Assembly: GCA_946699065.1 (NCBI GenBank)
Contig: CAMPDV010000057.1
Location: forward strand, 806,001 to 870,000
DNA from: Loxodes magnus
Lineage: Eukaryota; Ciliophora; Karyorelictea; Loxodida; Loxodidae
Reading direction: 5' to 3'
Length of the DNA stretch: 64,000 bases
Positions 1 to 12,594 of this stretch are shown here, piece by piece (positions within the stretch are counted from its first letter, which is position 1; each line of letters opens with the position of its first letter). Position numbers and translations under genes: made by a program. A model generated the notes under the pieces. It was not told where the DNA came from. It saw nothing but the letters and a program-made list of their open reading frames with translations, and did no database searches.

Positions 1-655
1 GGGAATCTCTTTTCTAAAAAGCATTTTGAGATAAGGAAGCTAATGCAATCTGATATTCTTAAAATTAAGGACTTTCGAAATTTGTATTATGCTACTATAA
101 AAAAATCCTTCTTATCTTATTCCTAAGATTCTTAGAGTACTATAGGAAAATAGGTAAAACTTTAGGAACAATCAAATCAGAAAAGTTATAGGAAATAGGT
201 CTTAGAGAACTAGCAGAGCTAACTAGTTCCTGCATTATAGTCTGAGATTATTATGCTTATAAATCCCTAAAGCACTATTATTGCTAATTATGCTTAAATG
301 AGTAAAATTAATTGCCATATATATCACATGTGTCATTGGCAGCAAATTTTAGAAATTAGCAAGGAAAAAAAGAAACCTTCTTCCTTGTGAATTCAGGAAT
401 CTTCCTATTTACTTGAACAATACCAAAATCCAAATTTCGTTAGTTCCTTCTAAATAAATCAAATCAAAACATCTACTTTCAAACTTAAATTTCATTATAG
501 CAAAAGGATAGAAATAGCAAATAGCAAATAGCAAATAGCAAATGAAAAAGAATTCTAGAACACTAAATAAAAGGAGAGCGTGGATTAGAAAAGCATAAGA
601 ATATAAATGGTAAAATGGTTTGTATATAAAATATCATTTAAATAAAAATCTTACA
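1..655. other. Noncoding sequence 5' of the LRR gene
   Basis: AT-rich sequence in which I see no recognisable protein motif on either strand. The only clear structure is a short tandem heptamer near position 512. The first few hundred bases could hold the 3' end of a gene lying outside the window, but nothing supports that directly. Confidence 0.5.
512..543. repeat. AAATAGC heptamer tandem repeat
   Basis: Four perfect copies of AAATAGC followed by a partial fifth (AAAT), about 115 bases before the LRR gene start. It is a small microsatellite-like array. No function can be assigned. Confidence 0.85.
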
Positions 656-2218
656 ATGGAAAAAAGAAAAAATGAAGAAACTAATGATTCTGTTTTTAAT
701 TTATCTAAGCAAAATTTGAAAACTCTAGATCTTAATATTCTTAAATAAAACCAAGCTGAAGTTTTGGATATTTCTGTTAACAATTTAACGAAACTCCCGA
801 GTAATCTGTTTTAAACCTTTCCTAACTTAAAGCATATTAATGCTAACACAAATTGCTTGTAGTCTATAGGAGCTGTAGGGAAGATGGAATAAGCTAAAAA
901 ACTGAAAGTATTGTGAATTGAGTAAAATTAAATAGTGGAAGTAAGTGAAGGAGATCTAGCAAACCTAAAATCGCTTTAAGAACTAAAGGCTTCCAGAAAT
1001 AGGATAACTTCTATAACTATGATATTTCAAAAACTATCCTAAAATCTAATAAATTTATGCTTGAATATGAACAAAATTGTTAATATCTAGGGAATTGATA
1101 AATGTATTAGTCTTAAGAATCTGGAGCTCTCGTTTAACTAAATAGTGAGCATTAATGCACTTCCTCCTAGTCTATAGACTTTAGATCTAAGTGGAAATCT
1201 ATTAACAAGTTGCTCTTTCCTTGCAAATAAAGAGAAATTAGAGTTCTTAAACTTAAACCACAATAAGTTCATTAATTTAAAATCAATGCCTTAGCTTCCT
1301 TCACTAGACTATTTAGATGTTTCTGAAAACTAACTGACACTTTTAGGGGTTTGGCTTTAAGATTATCCAAATCTACGTTCACTTAACATATCAAGTAATT
1401 AGCTAGACTCCATGTTTGAAGTCTATTGCTTAATTCCAACTGAAAACTTTGAGGTTTTATTCTGTTTAAACAACCCTTTTAATAAGAATTTTAGCTAAGA
1501 GGAATTTAATAAGCATATCATAGGAAGCTTTGAAGGGCTAAGATAACTTAATGGGGAAAACATAATAAGAGAAACCCCTAAGATGAGAAGACTCAAGTAG
1601 ATGGTGCAAAAGCTAGAAGAGTCAGAAGTTTCTGACCTTGATGAACTGATTGAAAGTCATTAAATAAAGGAGGGAACTATAAATCCTAAGTAACCTCTTA
1701 TAAAAGAAATAGATATGGTTTAAATAGAGCTAGAATTCAATTAAATAAAGAATAAGTTTTAAAGCACTAATTTAAGCATTCATGAAACTTATTAGAGAAA
1801 AGTAAAATTGCTAGAAGAATTAGGGCTAGTTGAGAATGTAGAAGCTTTTTTGAAATAGCTAGAAGAATAGGACTAAGAGATGAAAAATTTAGAAAGCTTA
1901 GAATAAGAAAATGAAGTCAAGGAAGAAGAATATTTATATCCTAGGCCTCCTTAGTTTCCTAAAAGTGCAAATCGACCTCTGACACCTATTTAAGAAACTT
2001 TTGAAGATTAAAATTAAGAAAAATCACGTCCAAGTTCTAGTAGAGGAAGTTAAAAGCGAAAAATCTTTAAGGATATAAAAGAATAAGCTAAAGAGATATA
2101 AAGAGAGTAGAACAGTTAAAATCAAGGAAGATCAACACCTTAGAAGCCAATATCAAAAACAAGAGAGAGAATAGTAAGTGCTTTGGCTTTTAAATTGGAC
2201 CAGGCTTTGAAAAAGTGA
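656..2218 (+). CDS. Leucine-rich repeat protein (SDS22-like)
   Basis: Read with TAR=Q and TGA=W this is 520 residues ending at a TGA. Residues about 25-320 are leucine-rich repeats with the LxxLxLxxNxL spacing (LKVLWIEQNQI, LEFLNLNHNKF, LRSLNISSNQL). They are followed by an LRR-cap-like NPFN...LRQLNGENI segment, as in SDS22/LRRC-type scaffolds. The C-terminal 200 residues are charged and Gln/Glu-rich, probably coiled, ending in a basic Ser/Arg stretch. One in-frame TGA falls in LKVLW, where LRR proteins commonly carry a hydrophobic residue. The ATG follows an A-rich leader and precedes the first LRR closely. LRR proteins of this kind are often ciliary or phosphatase-regulating scaffolds, but nothing here identifies a partner. 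The gene is convergent with the coiled-coil gene, about 100 bases between stops. Confidence 0.85.
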
Positions 2219-2319
2219 ATAATTATTTTAATTGTAATGTTCATTACTTTTATAATTACCTTAACTCAGTATAGTTATTTAAATTAGCATATTCCTTTTA
2301 TTTCAATCTATATTTAAAA

Positions 2320-4017
2320 TCAGATATAAACAAATTATTAGAAAGAAAAAGTTAATAAACTTAAGCTTTCACTACTGCAATTATTAATATCACTCTAGGA
2401 TAAAACATACAGAAATATTTTTAATAATTGCTAGAGGTAATTTTATATTTGAAGGTTAATATATAATAGCATAATTTAAAAATACATCTTATTCGCAGCA
2501 TTTTAAGTACGATGAACATGAGAATTAGTCTAATTTTGCACTTCTTAAATCTTAAATTGTTTGCTTCTGTCGCTATTAAATACCTTCTTCTTTTCGAAGC
2601 TATGCTCAGTAGGCTCAATACTTTACCTTTTTTCAGTTTCCTAATTTTTTGTCTTAGAAAGTCTTAAATACTCGCTTTATTACTTATCAAGCTAGCTTCT
2701 TAAAGAAATAATAGATTCTGCTAAATGATTACACTCTTCCTGTTTTTTTAAATTCAACTTCTTAAGTTGTTATATTTCCTCTTATTGCTTCTAATATAAC
2801 TGATATTTATATTCAGACTCTTCTATTTCTGACTTTGTTTTATCTAACTCTGTTTTAATTAGATTCAATTTCCTTTTTAATTTAGTGACTACCTCTGATT
2901 GGATTTGCTACTCTGACTAAAAAGATAAATGATCTATTTGAAAGGCTTCATTATATTCTTAATTAAGCTTTTTTTTGACTTATATGCACTGAGCCTTTGC
3001 TATCTCTGCATCTTTATGACTATGCTATAAAAGCTACTTCAGTTTCTTAGTCTGGTCTTAAAGTGCTTATATAGTTTGCTTCTTATTAGTTGATTATATA
3101 TTCTAAATCTATTTCTTTACTTCTTAGTAATTATTAGCCATAAGTTACCCAAATTACTTCCATTTATCTAGTTCTGCTGAGAGGATATTAGATTAGTTTA
3201 CTTTGCTGACCTTTTATTCAACTTAATCATTTTATTTTGATAGTTCTTTCTGCTTAGGAATAAGAGTGTATTACTAAGTGTTAATTAAAGTCTTCTGATC
3301 TTATTCAATTCCTAAATTACTCTTATTTTATTACCTTCCTTTAAGCTATTTGCTTTAGCTTTATACTTAAGCTTTCTACATTTGCTAAATCTTGCTTAAG
3401 TAGTTAGACTCTTAATTGTCATTTTAGGAGTGTTTGCCTTCATTTTAAGATTACTAGTCTTTTTTCTCGTTAAGATGCTCAATGAATTTTTGAGTTAGTT
3501 TAAAGTAACCAGTTTATGGAGATTTACTTGAAGGATTTCCTTCGTTAAATTATGAATGGTTGTTAGACTTTGAGCTACTATAGTTTATTTTACTACCCGC
3601 TGATCCTGGCCTAGAATTTTTAAGTTCTGTATTTTTTGGTGAGTTTATCTTTAGATTTGGAGTTTAAGATCTCTAACTAGGAGTCTTATTTTCTCTTACC
3701 TTGCGTTTTTAATTGCTTTGGTTTGTCTATTCGTTAGGCTTTATAGCTCGATTTTTGCTTAAGTTATAAAGTGGATGATGTCGTTAGTTTTAACTATTAT
3801 GGGAAGAAGAAAGGTTACTTTTTGGAGATTAAGACAAGGATTGTGTAGAGTTTTCACTAGCTTTAAAACCATTTTCTTACAATTGTCTATTATGTTAGGG
3901 TGACACTGAAAGCTAGTTCTTTATTTTCTCTTGAAATTTCTAATCCGTTTATGGCGATTACTAATGACTCTGACTGATTATTCTGTATCTCTATAACTAT
4001 TCCTTGAAATCTAGCAT
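2320..4017 (-). CDS. Coiled-coil protein, Ser/Gln/Asn-rich N-terminus
   Basis: One frame runs from ATG at 4017 (MLDFKEQLQRYRI) to the first in-frame TGA at 2322, 565 residues. Residues about 1-215 are low-complexity Ser/Gln/Asn/Lys with Pro (for example NSRPGSAGSKI). Residues about 260-480 are strongly heptad-like (ELDKTKSEIEESEYKYQLYQ), typical of a cytoskeletal or basal-body coiled coil. No enzymatic motif is seen. The last 55 residues are unusually hydrophobic and resemble translated 3' UTR, so a small intron or an earlier end is possible near 2440-2500. The start is chosen because the frame upstream loses its Ser/Gln/Lys character. A competing frame upstream (4020-4600) also stays open, as expected under this code. 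Function unknown. Confidence 0.65.
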
Positions 4018-5514
4018 TATTTTAAAGCTTTAATTCTAATTATTTCATTTAAAGGCTTTTTATTATCAAAACTCTTTTAGAAATTTATTAAGCTGCTTTG
4101 TATTTTGAGCTCTTTATTCTTAATATGCATACTTAGTAATTTGAGTCTATTGAAAGTTATCTTCCCTTTATCTAGCTTATGTATTTTTAGACTAGAGTAT
4201 TTAACAAAAGTTCTAGCTTCTGGATAGTTATTCTGATTACTTTTATATAAATATTAGTATTGACATTATTTAATCAACTAGTCGCTTAAGCTTACTTCTG
4301 GTATGCATTTGAGATATCTTTTAGTTCGTTTAGCAAATCTAATTCTATTTGATACTTAATTATCATCTTTCCAATAGTTAAGTTTAGCTTAATTACCTAG
4401 TAAGCTTATAAATCAGTAGTATTCTTACTAATATTCAGATATCTTCATCTTTACCTAAATTCACTGTTGGTATTAATTAAATTAACCTTTATTTAAATTA
4501 TCCTTTTTACTTAAGCCTAATAACTCTCTTCTAAGCATAGCTATTTTTTGAACTCTTAGTCCAATTACTTTCTACTTAGCTTTTTCTTATAAAGTACCTC
4601 ATTAATTTATCTCTTTTTCTAACTTTAATCTCTCTAATATTCTTATCTTTGTTTATTAGCAATCCTATTATTAAAAATTAGTATCTTTGATTATAAGACT
4701 TAGAAATACTATTTTGATATAGATAATCAAACTATATTAAAATAACTTTAGTTTGCTTTATTATTTAATTAAGACTCTTATTAGATGCTTGCTCAACTTT
4801 ATTAAGTATTATCTAGTACTTGCTACTTTTTTCCTTAACTTATATATATTAGGCTCTTCTTTTGAATCTACTATATTTAAAGTAATTTATTATAGCACTG
4901 TTAATATGATAGCATCTTAGGGAATTATCTAGTATTAAATTATCACTTTTATAAGAATTGCTAACAATAAATAAACCATTTGACTGGAAACCCTCACTTC
5001 TTTCTCCTTACTAGACTTAATTTATTTTTCTCTTCTAACTCTAAAAAAGATTTAAGAACTGTTAGTGAAGTTCTTATTGCTTTAAGATTTCAAATATATG
5101 AATAGCTACATGCCCTATAATGATATGCCTTTCCTATATAATTACGATAGATTTTAGCTTACAGATAGCTGAGATATGATGTATGTATATTATATCTTTA
5201 AAGAGCATCCATATTACTAGCCATAACTTAGGTTTCTTCTTATAATAGGTTTATACTGTTTAATAGTATATTAAGCTATTTTTAAGCTTATTTCTTATAG
5301 TTCTATTAGAGATTGTAAATACTCATAAAACTAGTAAGTTAGATGATACTATAAGTATTACAAGTATTCTAATCATATAAAGGTCTAGAGTTCTTAACTG
5401 ATTGAAGGATGAAGCTTCACTTTGAATTATAAGGTACTTTTTTAAAGTGGCTTAATAGGGAAGCTAAGATACTAATGCTTATGGTAAGAAATAATTGATA
5501 AGTTAACTAAAAAT
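4018..5514. other. Noncoding spacer between coiled-coil gene and tRNA
   Basis: About 1.5 kb of AT-rich sequence with frequent AGCT and CTTAAG-like words. The minus strand from 4,600 to 4,020 can be read as a Lys/Gln-rich chain without TGA for long stretches, but no motif or composition shift supports a gene. I treat it as spacer. Confidence 0.4.
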
Positions 5515-5593
5515 GACAGCGGTGGGATTTGAACCCACGCCCCGAAAGACTAGCGCCTTAAGCTAGCGCCTTAGACCACTCGGCCACACTGTC
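5515..5593 (-). tRNA. tRNA-Leu(AAG)
   Basis: On the minus strand the sequence folds as a cloverleaf. The 7-bp acceptor stem is GACAGTG with CGCTGTC (one wobble pair). The D arm GGCCGAGTGGTC..GG is followed by an anticodon stem CTAGC/GCTAG around the loop TTAAGGC, giving anticodon AAG. There is a short variable arm and a T arm CGTGGGTTCAAATCCCACC. The layout matches eukaryotic tRNA-Leu. There is no intron and no encoded CCA. A TTTTT run directly 3' of the gene (5508-5514 on the plus strand as AAAAAT) is a fitting RNA polymerase III terminator. Confidence 0.96.
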
Positions 5594-5666
5594 TTTAGCT
5601 ATACTTTCAGAAGGAGAATTTGAATTTACTAAGCTATATTAATAACTTAAACTAAAGCTATTAATA

Positions 5667-8114
5667 ATGACAGAAAATTAAGCTGAAGTAAAAGCTGAAC
5701 TTCCCCCAGAAAATTGAGCAAATGACAAAGGGGAAAATATAAAACTCTATGAGAAAATTTTTGAAAGCAAGTCAGAGAAAAAGAAACTGCTAACACTGTT
5801 GCAAAAGACTTACAAAACCTAATATGAAACTAACAAGCTTATTGAATTTGCGAAAAGCATTGAATTTTTTGAGATATTTTCAGAATGAACTTTGGGTATC
5901 TAGGAGTAATTAGTCAATCTTATGAAGCTAGTTAAGCTATAAGATATGGAAATGGTTTATGATAAAGGTGATGAACCTATTGCTTTCTATATTTTACTAA
6001 GTGGAACAATTTCTATTATTGATGAGGTAATCGAAAAGAATAATAGAAAAGGATGGTACCACAATAAAGTCTATGAGATGTAAAAAATTATGCCTGGGTA
6101 GATGTTCGGGCTCGAGAATATTATGGAAAACGAACGAAGAGCTTATGCAGCAAAATGTGAAGGATAGGTAGAAATAATTAGATTTGAAAGAGAAGATTTG
6201 AACAATTTATTAACTCCCACTATGCAATATGCTCATAGGCAGAAAATAAAGTTCCTTAAAGAGCACTTGCCTGTTATAAACAACTTCACTAAATCCATGA
6301 TAGACAAAGTAGCTTACTATTTTAAGTATGTTACTGAAATAAAAGGGAAAATACTAATTGAGTAAAATAAAAATGCAGATATGATAGCTTGAATTAAAGA
6401 AGGCGTTTGCAAAGTAATTAAGATATTGCCAAGCTAAGTAACAAATAAAATCAACACTCACTTTTGTGATATATCAGTAGGATGCTGCTTTGGGTATGAG
6501 TCTATAATTCTAAACTAAAAAATGCCTTATTAAGTTATATCCTAAACTGAAGTAAAGCTAATTGTAATATACTAAGATTAAGCTTTAAACTTACCAAAGC
6601 CAATAATTAAGTTTCTAGAGAGATAGAGTCTAGAAAGAGAAAACTATATTTAGTCTAGGATAACTTCGTTTAAAAAGATAATTAAAGAATCCAAAAAAAG
6701 TAGATTTGATTAGAGCAGATAAAAGTCAGTTAAAGCTATCATTTTAACTGATAACATATTTAAGAAATGCAATAAAGCATCTAACTACTCTTTAAGATGC
6801 TCTTTCGAAAAATAATATCCTGTGTCTAGCGCTTAATCTAGAAACAATAGTCCTGAGTAAAGATCATTCTTAGTAGTAAATAAGAAAGGAGAAAATGAGA
6901 AAAATTCTAAAGAAATAGATATTTTTCTTAATTATAGCCATAGACATACAGGTTTTAATATTTACCTTCCCAAACTAAATTTGGAAAGATTTACTAGGAT
7001 AGAATAAGAAAAGCTAAAAGCAACTTAAGATAAGCAGCATGTTAACTAAATACTTAAATAGAATAAATCAGATCTAGATGATTTCAAAAAACAAAGATTT
7101 AGTAAATTTGCATTAAGCAAAAACGTATTTAATCAGGATATGCAGAAAGCTATTGAATGTAATCAACTTTATTCCTAAATCAGGCAATAAAAAATTAATA
7201 GGAATAACTACATTGAAAACCGTTATGCAGATATGTTGAATTATTAAGAACTACACTTTCTTAGTCTTATTATTTTATCTATAATACTCTTTAAATCCAC
7301 TACTTCAATATTTCCTTTTATACTCTTTCTTTATATAATAAACTAGTATTGAAAACTAGTTTACCTATTACTTTTATTCCGTTTAATAATATTTAAGTTA
7401 TGTGTAAATACTTGCATAATTGATCTAATGCACGATAGTTTATTGTTGTCTAGCTCAATATCGAAGCATGGTAAACAAGGACTTTAAATTTTATATATGA
7501 AAGTATTTATCGAAAAAAATAAATATACTATTTTGTTTATCTTACTAATATTAAACATATTCAATTATTTCTTAACATTCCTAAAGTTACATTTTATACT
7601 ATTCATTATTATTCCTTTTCATTTCATTCACTTGTTAAATTGGATAATAAACCTCTATTCCTAATTTTTAATTTTGAAAGCCAGCACTAATATTCTTTTC
7701 ATTCTAAGTTGTTAAATATTTCAGATATAAAGTACCCTATTACATTGCATAAATTAGTTAAATGAATATACTAATAAAGCACTAGGATAATGTACCTAGA
7801 GAAGCTCTTCTCTTCCATAATTAGTTATGTACACTATAGTAATGATATATCTTTACTTACTCCTAACAATATCCAAAATGGATTATTTCTAATTTAAATT
7901 AATTCTCCTATAAATTAGTAATTTAGATCATATTCTAAGCTTAGTGGTTATTTCCTTTGAAGTCTTGCATCATCACGTCTGCTTATGCTAATACTAAAAT
8001 AGAGTAGAATTTATTAACCTTTTAGTTATTTTAATACCTTAATTGCTATAAACTTATGCCTTTCTATATGTTAAAGGTATTTTATAAGGCTTTATAATAT
8101 AAAGGTAGGATTGA
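5667..8114 (+). CDS. Tandem cyclic nucleotide-binding domain protein with hydrophobic C-terminus
   Basis: Frame opens at ATG 5667 (MTENQAEVKAELPPENW). Residues about 90-195 form a cNMP-binding domain (FYILLSGTISII, then a phosphate-cassette-like FGLENIMENERRAYAA). Residues about 215-305 form a second, more diverged one (MIAWIKEGVCKVIKILPSQ, CFGYESIIL). A charged linker follows to about residue 520. From about residue 523 the frame becomes strongly hydrophobic with several possible membrane spans. The first in-frame TGA after that is at 7350, and the next at 8112. About 250 TGA-free codons lie between them, so I carry the call to 8114; a stop at 7352 (561 residues) is the alternative. The two binding domains resemble a PKA regulatory subunit or soluble cNMP sensors, while the tail suggests membrane attachment. 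No kinase domain or ion-channel filter is seen. The MRH gene starts 25 bases downstream. Confidence 0.7.
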
Positions 8115-8139
8115 AAATCTAATTTTAGTGAAGATAAAA

Positions 8140-8943
8140 ATGTATTTGAAGGTATTTATTTACTAAACGTTTTTCTAATTAGTGTATTGCTCCTCTTGTG
8201 TATTCTAACTTCCTGATAAAACTCAGATTGATCTGACTCCTCTTATGAAATAAAGTCCCCCTGATTATAAGCTTGAACAATTTGAATATACATGATATGC
8301 TAATATTTGCTAATCTACTATCTAAAAATGCTACGGCGATCCTACTGTTATAGCTTCTTAGTGACTTACAGATGGAAATTGTGTGTCAGTGCTTGCTAGA
8401 AATATGAATAGCCAAGCTAATTGAATTGATAATTAATATCCAGAGAAAGGTTTCAAAATAACTCTAACAGGAGGTGACTTTTGCTAGTAGACAGGTAAAG
8501 AAAGAGAGGTTACGTTCATATTTGAATGCGATGTTTAAGCTAAGTAAGTGTAATTTGAATCAGCTTATGAACTAGAAGTATGCAATTATGAGTATTAGTT
8601 TTAAACTATGTATGGATGTGTATCCTAATATCAAACAATTTAAGTTCCAGACTTAATTCCTATACAATCCTCTAAGGATTTAAAGTCTCCTGTAGGGTAT
8701 TCAACCAAAAATATTCTATTCTATGTCCTTTCTAGCTTCATTGCTTACCTTTTAATAGGTGTTTTTCTTAAGAGAAAATAAGGTTAAACACAATGACATG
8801 ATAGCATTCCTAATAAGAATTTCTGAAAGGAATTTCCAGGCTATGTTATAGATGGCTGCTAAGTTTCATATAATTTCACTAAGGAAACTTTTACATATTT
8901 CAGTAGCAGAGCTAAAAGAAGAGAAGGAGAATACTATGTTTGA
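8140..8943 (+). CDS. MRH-domain type I membrane receptor (Atg27/mannose-6-phosphate receptor-like)
   Basis: 267 residues. An N-terminal hydrophobic stretch (residues 2-22) fits a signal peptide. The lumenal part has the spaced cysteines and motifs of the mannose-6-phosphate receptor homology fold: KITLTGGDFCQQTG, VTFIFECD, then CNYEYQFQTMYGC. One membrane span follows (NILFYVLSSFIAYLLIGVFL, about residues 189-208). The short tail carries HDSIPNKNFWKEFPGYVIDG, a typical M6PR/Atg27 juxtamembrane signature. Two TGA codons in this tail read as Trp exactly where the family has Trp, which supports the code. Members of the family sort glycoproteins or membranes in the late secretory pathway. The stop at 8941 is the first TGA after the tail; reading through it gives no family-like sequence. 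Confidence 0.85.
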
Positions 8944-9752
8944 CTATTTGTTTTACAAGCTTAATTAATTTTATTAACTTATAATACTTAATAAGGAAAA
9001 ACCTTAGTTTAACTTTAAGAAAGCAAAACTACTTAGCTATACAGAAGCTTTAGCTAGAGTATTCGAAGCAATTTGAATTACTATAAATTACTTAAATCCT
9101 TAAAAATTAATAAGCTAACATGCATTAAATTAATATGACTAAAAGGTAATCCAAGCAATAATAGTAGTTAGTACTTTAGACGCATTAAGGGCATGTAAAT
9201 AAGGAAATAAGCTAACAATAGGAACTAATCATAAGCTAGAAATACTTTAAATAAGGCTTTTAAAACTAGTAAACAAAAAGAAGGTTTCAAGCATAAGAAG
9301 CTAAAATTTACTTACATCTGGAAGCTTTAAAACTGATAAGCATTGACAGTTTTTGCCAGGTTTCTAATAAGGAATTTGAATAATATTTTAGAGTTTGATA
9401 AATATTATAAATATCTTCCTATCAATGATATATCAACTTTTAAAGAAAGTATTTATATTATCTAAGGAAGTAACATTATAAGAATCAAATATAATATATA
9501 AGTTAAATAGACCAAAACAAAATAAATAAAGTAAAGCTCTGCTCATTTATTACTAACTTAGTTTACGCTTCTAGAGATATGAGGCTATTAAGAAGTTAAG
9601 GATGCATGAAAAAGGCTTTACATAGTTTTTAGCTAAATGAGGATATTATAGGTTTAGAAGTGTTAAAGGTAAGAGTATTTAGAAAAATGAACTTATAATG
9701 TGAATATGTTCTAAGGTTTTTAAATATAATTGCGTTGCTATTTGCTATAAAT
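8944..9752. other. Noncoding spacer
   Basis: About 0.8 kb, AT-rich with many TAAGCT/AGCTA words. No motif-bearing frame found on either strand. It holds the 3' flank of the MRH gene and the promoter of the next + gene. Confidence 0.5.
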
Positions 9753-10964
9753 ATGGAAGAAAAGGAATAAACACCTAAGGAAAAATAACTGGAAAATTTA
9801 GCTCTCTCTGAGGAAATGGGAGACTTTATTATTGATCAAATTGTTGAATTGGGGGGATAAATCTTATATGACCATTATCTAAATTCTAAAACTTAACCTT
9901 ATTGTGAAGATCAGATAACTGCATTACTTTCAGGAGCTTGTGAAAGTTTCTCTTTACGAAATGAGCCATACGATAAAAGTAATTGGATTGAAGGTGAAGA
10001 ACCTATACCTGCATGTAATGATACATGGGCCAGAGCTACTTTATAGATAAAAAAGAAAGTTACGATTATACCTAAAATTGTGGAAGAAAGACCTCCTTCT
10101 GCGTCTAAGACTTCAAATATTTCATAAATGAAAAGGAAATTTTCCAAGCAGATAGATCGAAAAGAGACTATTTCTCGTCAAAATACAAATACATCATAAG
10201 ATAAAAATTTAAAAAGAAAGCAATCTGCTCTAGAAAAAGTTGATGAGCTGGAAATAGCTTTTCAATAGATCGAAAAATAGCAAGTTGACTAAGAAGAGGA
10301 AAATTTGAGAGAAGTGCTAGAAAAAGAACTGAAGCGTAAGAAAGACGAAGAATAAAGAGTTAAAAACAGAGTGAAGCAAGATGAAGAAAGAAAAGCTAAG
10401 ATGCAGAAGATACAATAGGAACTAAAACAGAAGGAGTATACTTTTGACCATAAGGGAAATATTATTTATTCAGCTAGAGTTAACACTGAAAAGCTTGTTC
10501 CTGATAAATATCCAGTAAAATTTCAATTTCTATAAGGAAATACAAAAGAAGGCACAAATGAAAGAAAAATAGGAACTAGTAAAAGTGCAAGGAATATAGA
10601 TAAGCGTGGCATATCTTAATAGAGTTCAAATAGAGATATGAGTAATAAAGGTAAAAAAGCTCCCTAAAAGGAAGTAGATTTTGTTAAAATGCTAAAATCA
10701 CAAAGTGTCCCAGTTGTCAAAGAAGTAGATACCTAAATTTACATATTTGACTAGATCATGCTTAATCCTGGTATTACAATGAAAGAGGCAGGAAAATATA
10801 AATCTGGACCTCCGGGTACTCGAATAGATAAAATGTCAGTTTAAGAATATTAAACCTTAGTGGAGAATAAACTAGCACTGCCTCCTAATAAACTTGCTCT
10901 AAGAGCATTGGAGGAAAATTTGGAAGATCAATCACTAAAAGAAGTAACTACTAAAAAACAGTGA
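9753..10964 (+). CDS. Charged protein with DUF4639 (C2orf81)-like N-terminus
   Basis: 403 residues from ATG 9753 (MEEKEQTPKEKQLENLALSE) to TGA 10962. The N-terminal 110 residues look globular. They contain DKSNWIEGEEPIPACNDTWA, which resembles the EP-P-x-DTWAR core that I recall in the C2orf81/DUF4639 family, whose animal members are linked to cilia. This assignment rests on one motif and is tentative. Residues about 165-235 are a strongly charged helix (EEENLREVLEKELKRKKDEE). The C-terminal half is basic and low in complexity apart from a proline-rich KSGPPGTRIDKMSVQEYQ segment. There is no internal TGA. The protein could be an axonemal or basal-body component, but that is inference from the possible family. 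Confidence 0.8.
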
Positions 10965-12594
10965 AAAGCTTGAATAATATAAAATTAATGTTCTATATGT
11001 CAATTTTCAAAATTCCTTCATTTTATCAGTTTACTTATATTTAATTAAGTGTAACGACTCATATCTATATATACATTACTTAGCATTTAAATACTCTAAA
11101 TAAGCATTAAATTAAAAATTTACACTGCTATTTTAAAACCCAATGGAACTTATATTGTAACTTATTATAATTATTGTTATATCTGCTTAAACTAGCTAGC
11201 TTATGCTAATAAAATACAAATAGTAAGTATATCTAGATCAGCATTACATTCCAAAAAACTAGAACTAAATTACATAACTAGCAAACTGTCTTGCCATAAT
11301 GATACATAATTACTCCTTATTCTTAGTAATTATAATATTATTGCTTTCTTCAAATCCTTTAATAAGAAACCTTACTTACTTTAATAGATTTAAAATTCGG
11401 ATTTTCCATACTCAACTTATAGTGAAAATAATTGGAATATAAAGATGTGTATAGGTTTAGATGGACCTTATGAGGAGAATTACTTTTCTCTATTATTATC
11501 CCTTATAAATTTAGTTTATGAGGTTTAGATTTAAAATGTATTTTAGGTATTTTAAAATAATATAATCTATATGCTTTAAATTCCTTTATGCCATCTCATT
11601 AGCACTTTAACCTCTAAAAAAGAAACGACAGTACTTACTTTAAAGCTATATTACTTACATATATTAAGCTTATGCTACTATCCATTATCTAAATTAGCTT
11701 TCTTCTATATCAAAATTATGATTAAATAGTAAAAGTAATATCTTAGTAACTTGCTAATATCATTATGAAAGATCAAATCACCTAAAGGGTTATTCATTAT
11801 AGTTATAAGCTTAAGAATTTCTTCAAGTGATGATAGAAATAAAACGTAAGACTAATAGAATGGTATTAGCTGGATTGAAGCTTATAAGTATAAGATAGGC
11901 TTATATTTAGCATACTAAAAGTAGTATAAAAAGAAAACAAAACTGACTTTAATAGAAAGAAGCTATTATACTAGTATATATTTAAGGGATTATATTAAGA
12001 GAGGAGTCTAATTAAGGGTAACTATCATATCAACGGTTAAATATTTAATTGCTTCTAAAATTCTATCTGATACTCATGGTGTTTATTTAGTAGAAGTTTT
12101 AATGCAATACTTTACAACTATATCTTCAAGAAAATATACGCTTTATAAAGAGTCTTGCTAATAAATCGTTCCAGAATTATAAGCAACTAACAGTCTAATT
12201 TGAAATTATAAAATTTTAAAATAAGAGAAGGTAGGAACTTAAACTACGATCTAGTTTCTAAATTCATGCTATTAGTTCTAATAAAGAAATAAGCAGCTTT
12301 AACAATCGTTTTTATAATAAATTAAAATACTAGTTAGCAATTAAAGCTACTCTAGTTTATATATACCAACTTCTTTTAAATGCTTCAACCTTATATAATA
12401 AATTGGTATTCTACTGAAGGTTTCAATCAACACTGAGAACTTTAATTAATATCCCGAAATGTAGCATTATGAAGATACTTTATTACTATCAAGTCTACCT
12501 TTTAATTTTACTGTAAGCATTTATATTTCTATATAGTTTGAATACATTCATGGTAGTTCTTCAACATTTTACAAATTAACTGTAATATCAATAC
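10965..12594. other. Noncoding spacer between convergent genes
   Basis: About 1.6 kb of AT-rich, AGCT-rich sequence. No protein motif or structured RNA recognised. It contains the 3' ends of the flanking + and - genes. Confidence 0.5.

Noticed and set aside
4020-4620. Lys/Gln-rich open frame upstream of the 4 kb coiled-coil gene start
   Set aside because: Open frames are expected almost everywhere when only TGA stops. It has no motif, and a splice into the coiled-coil frame would need an ad hoc 22-nt intron.
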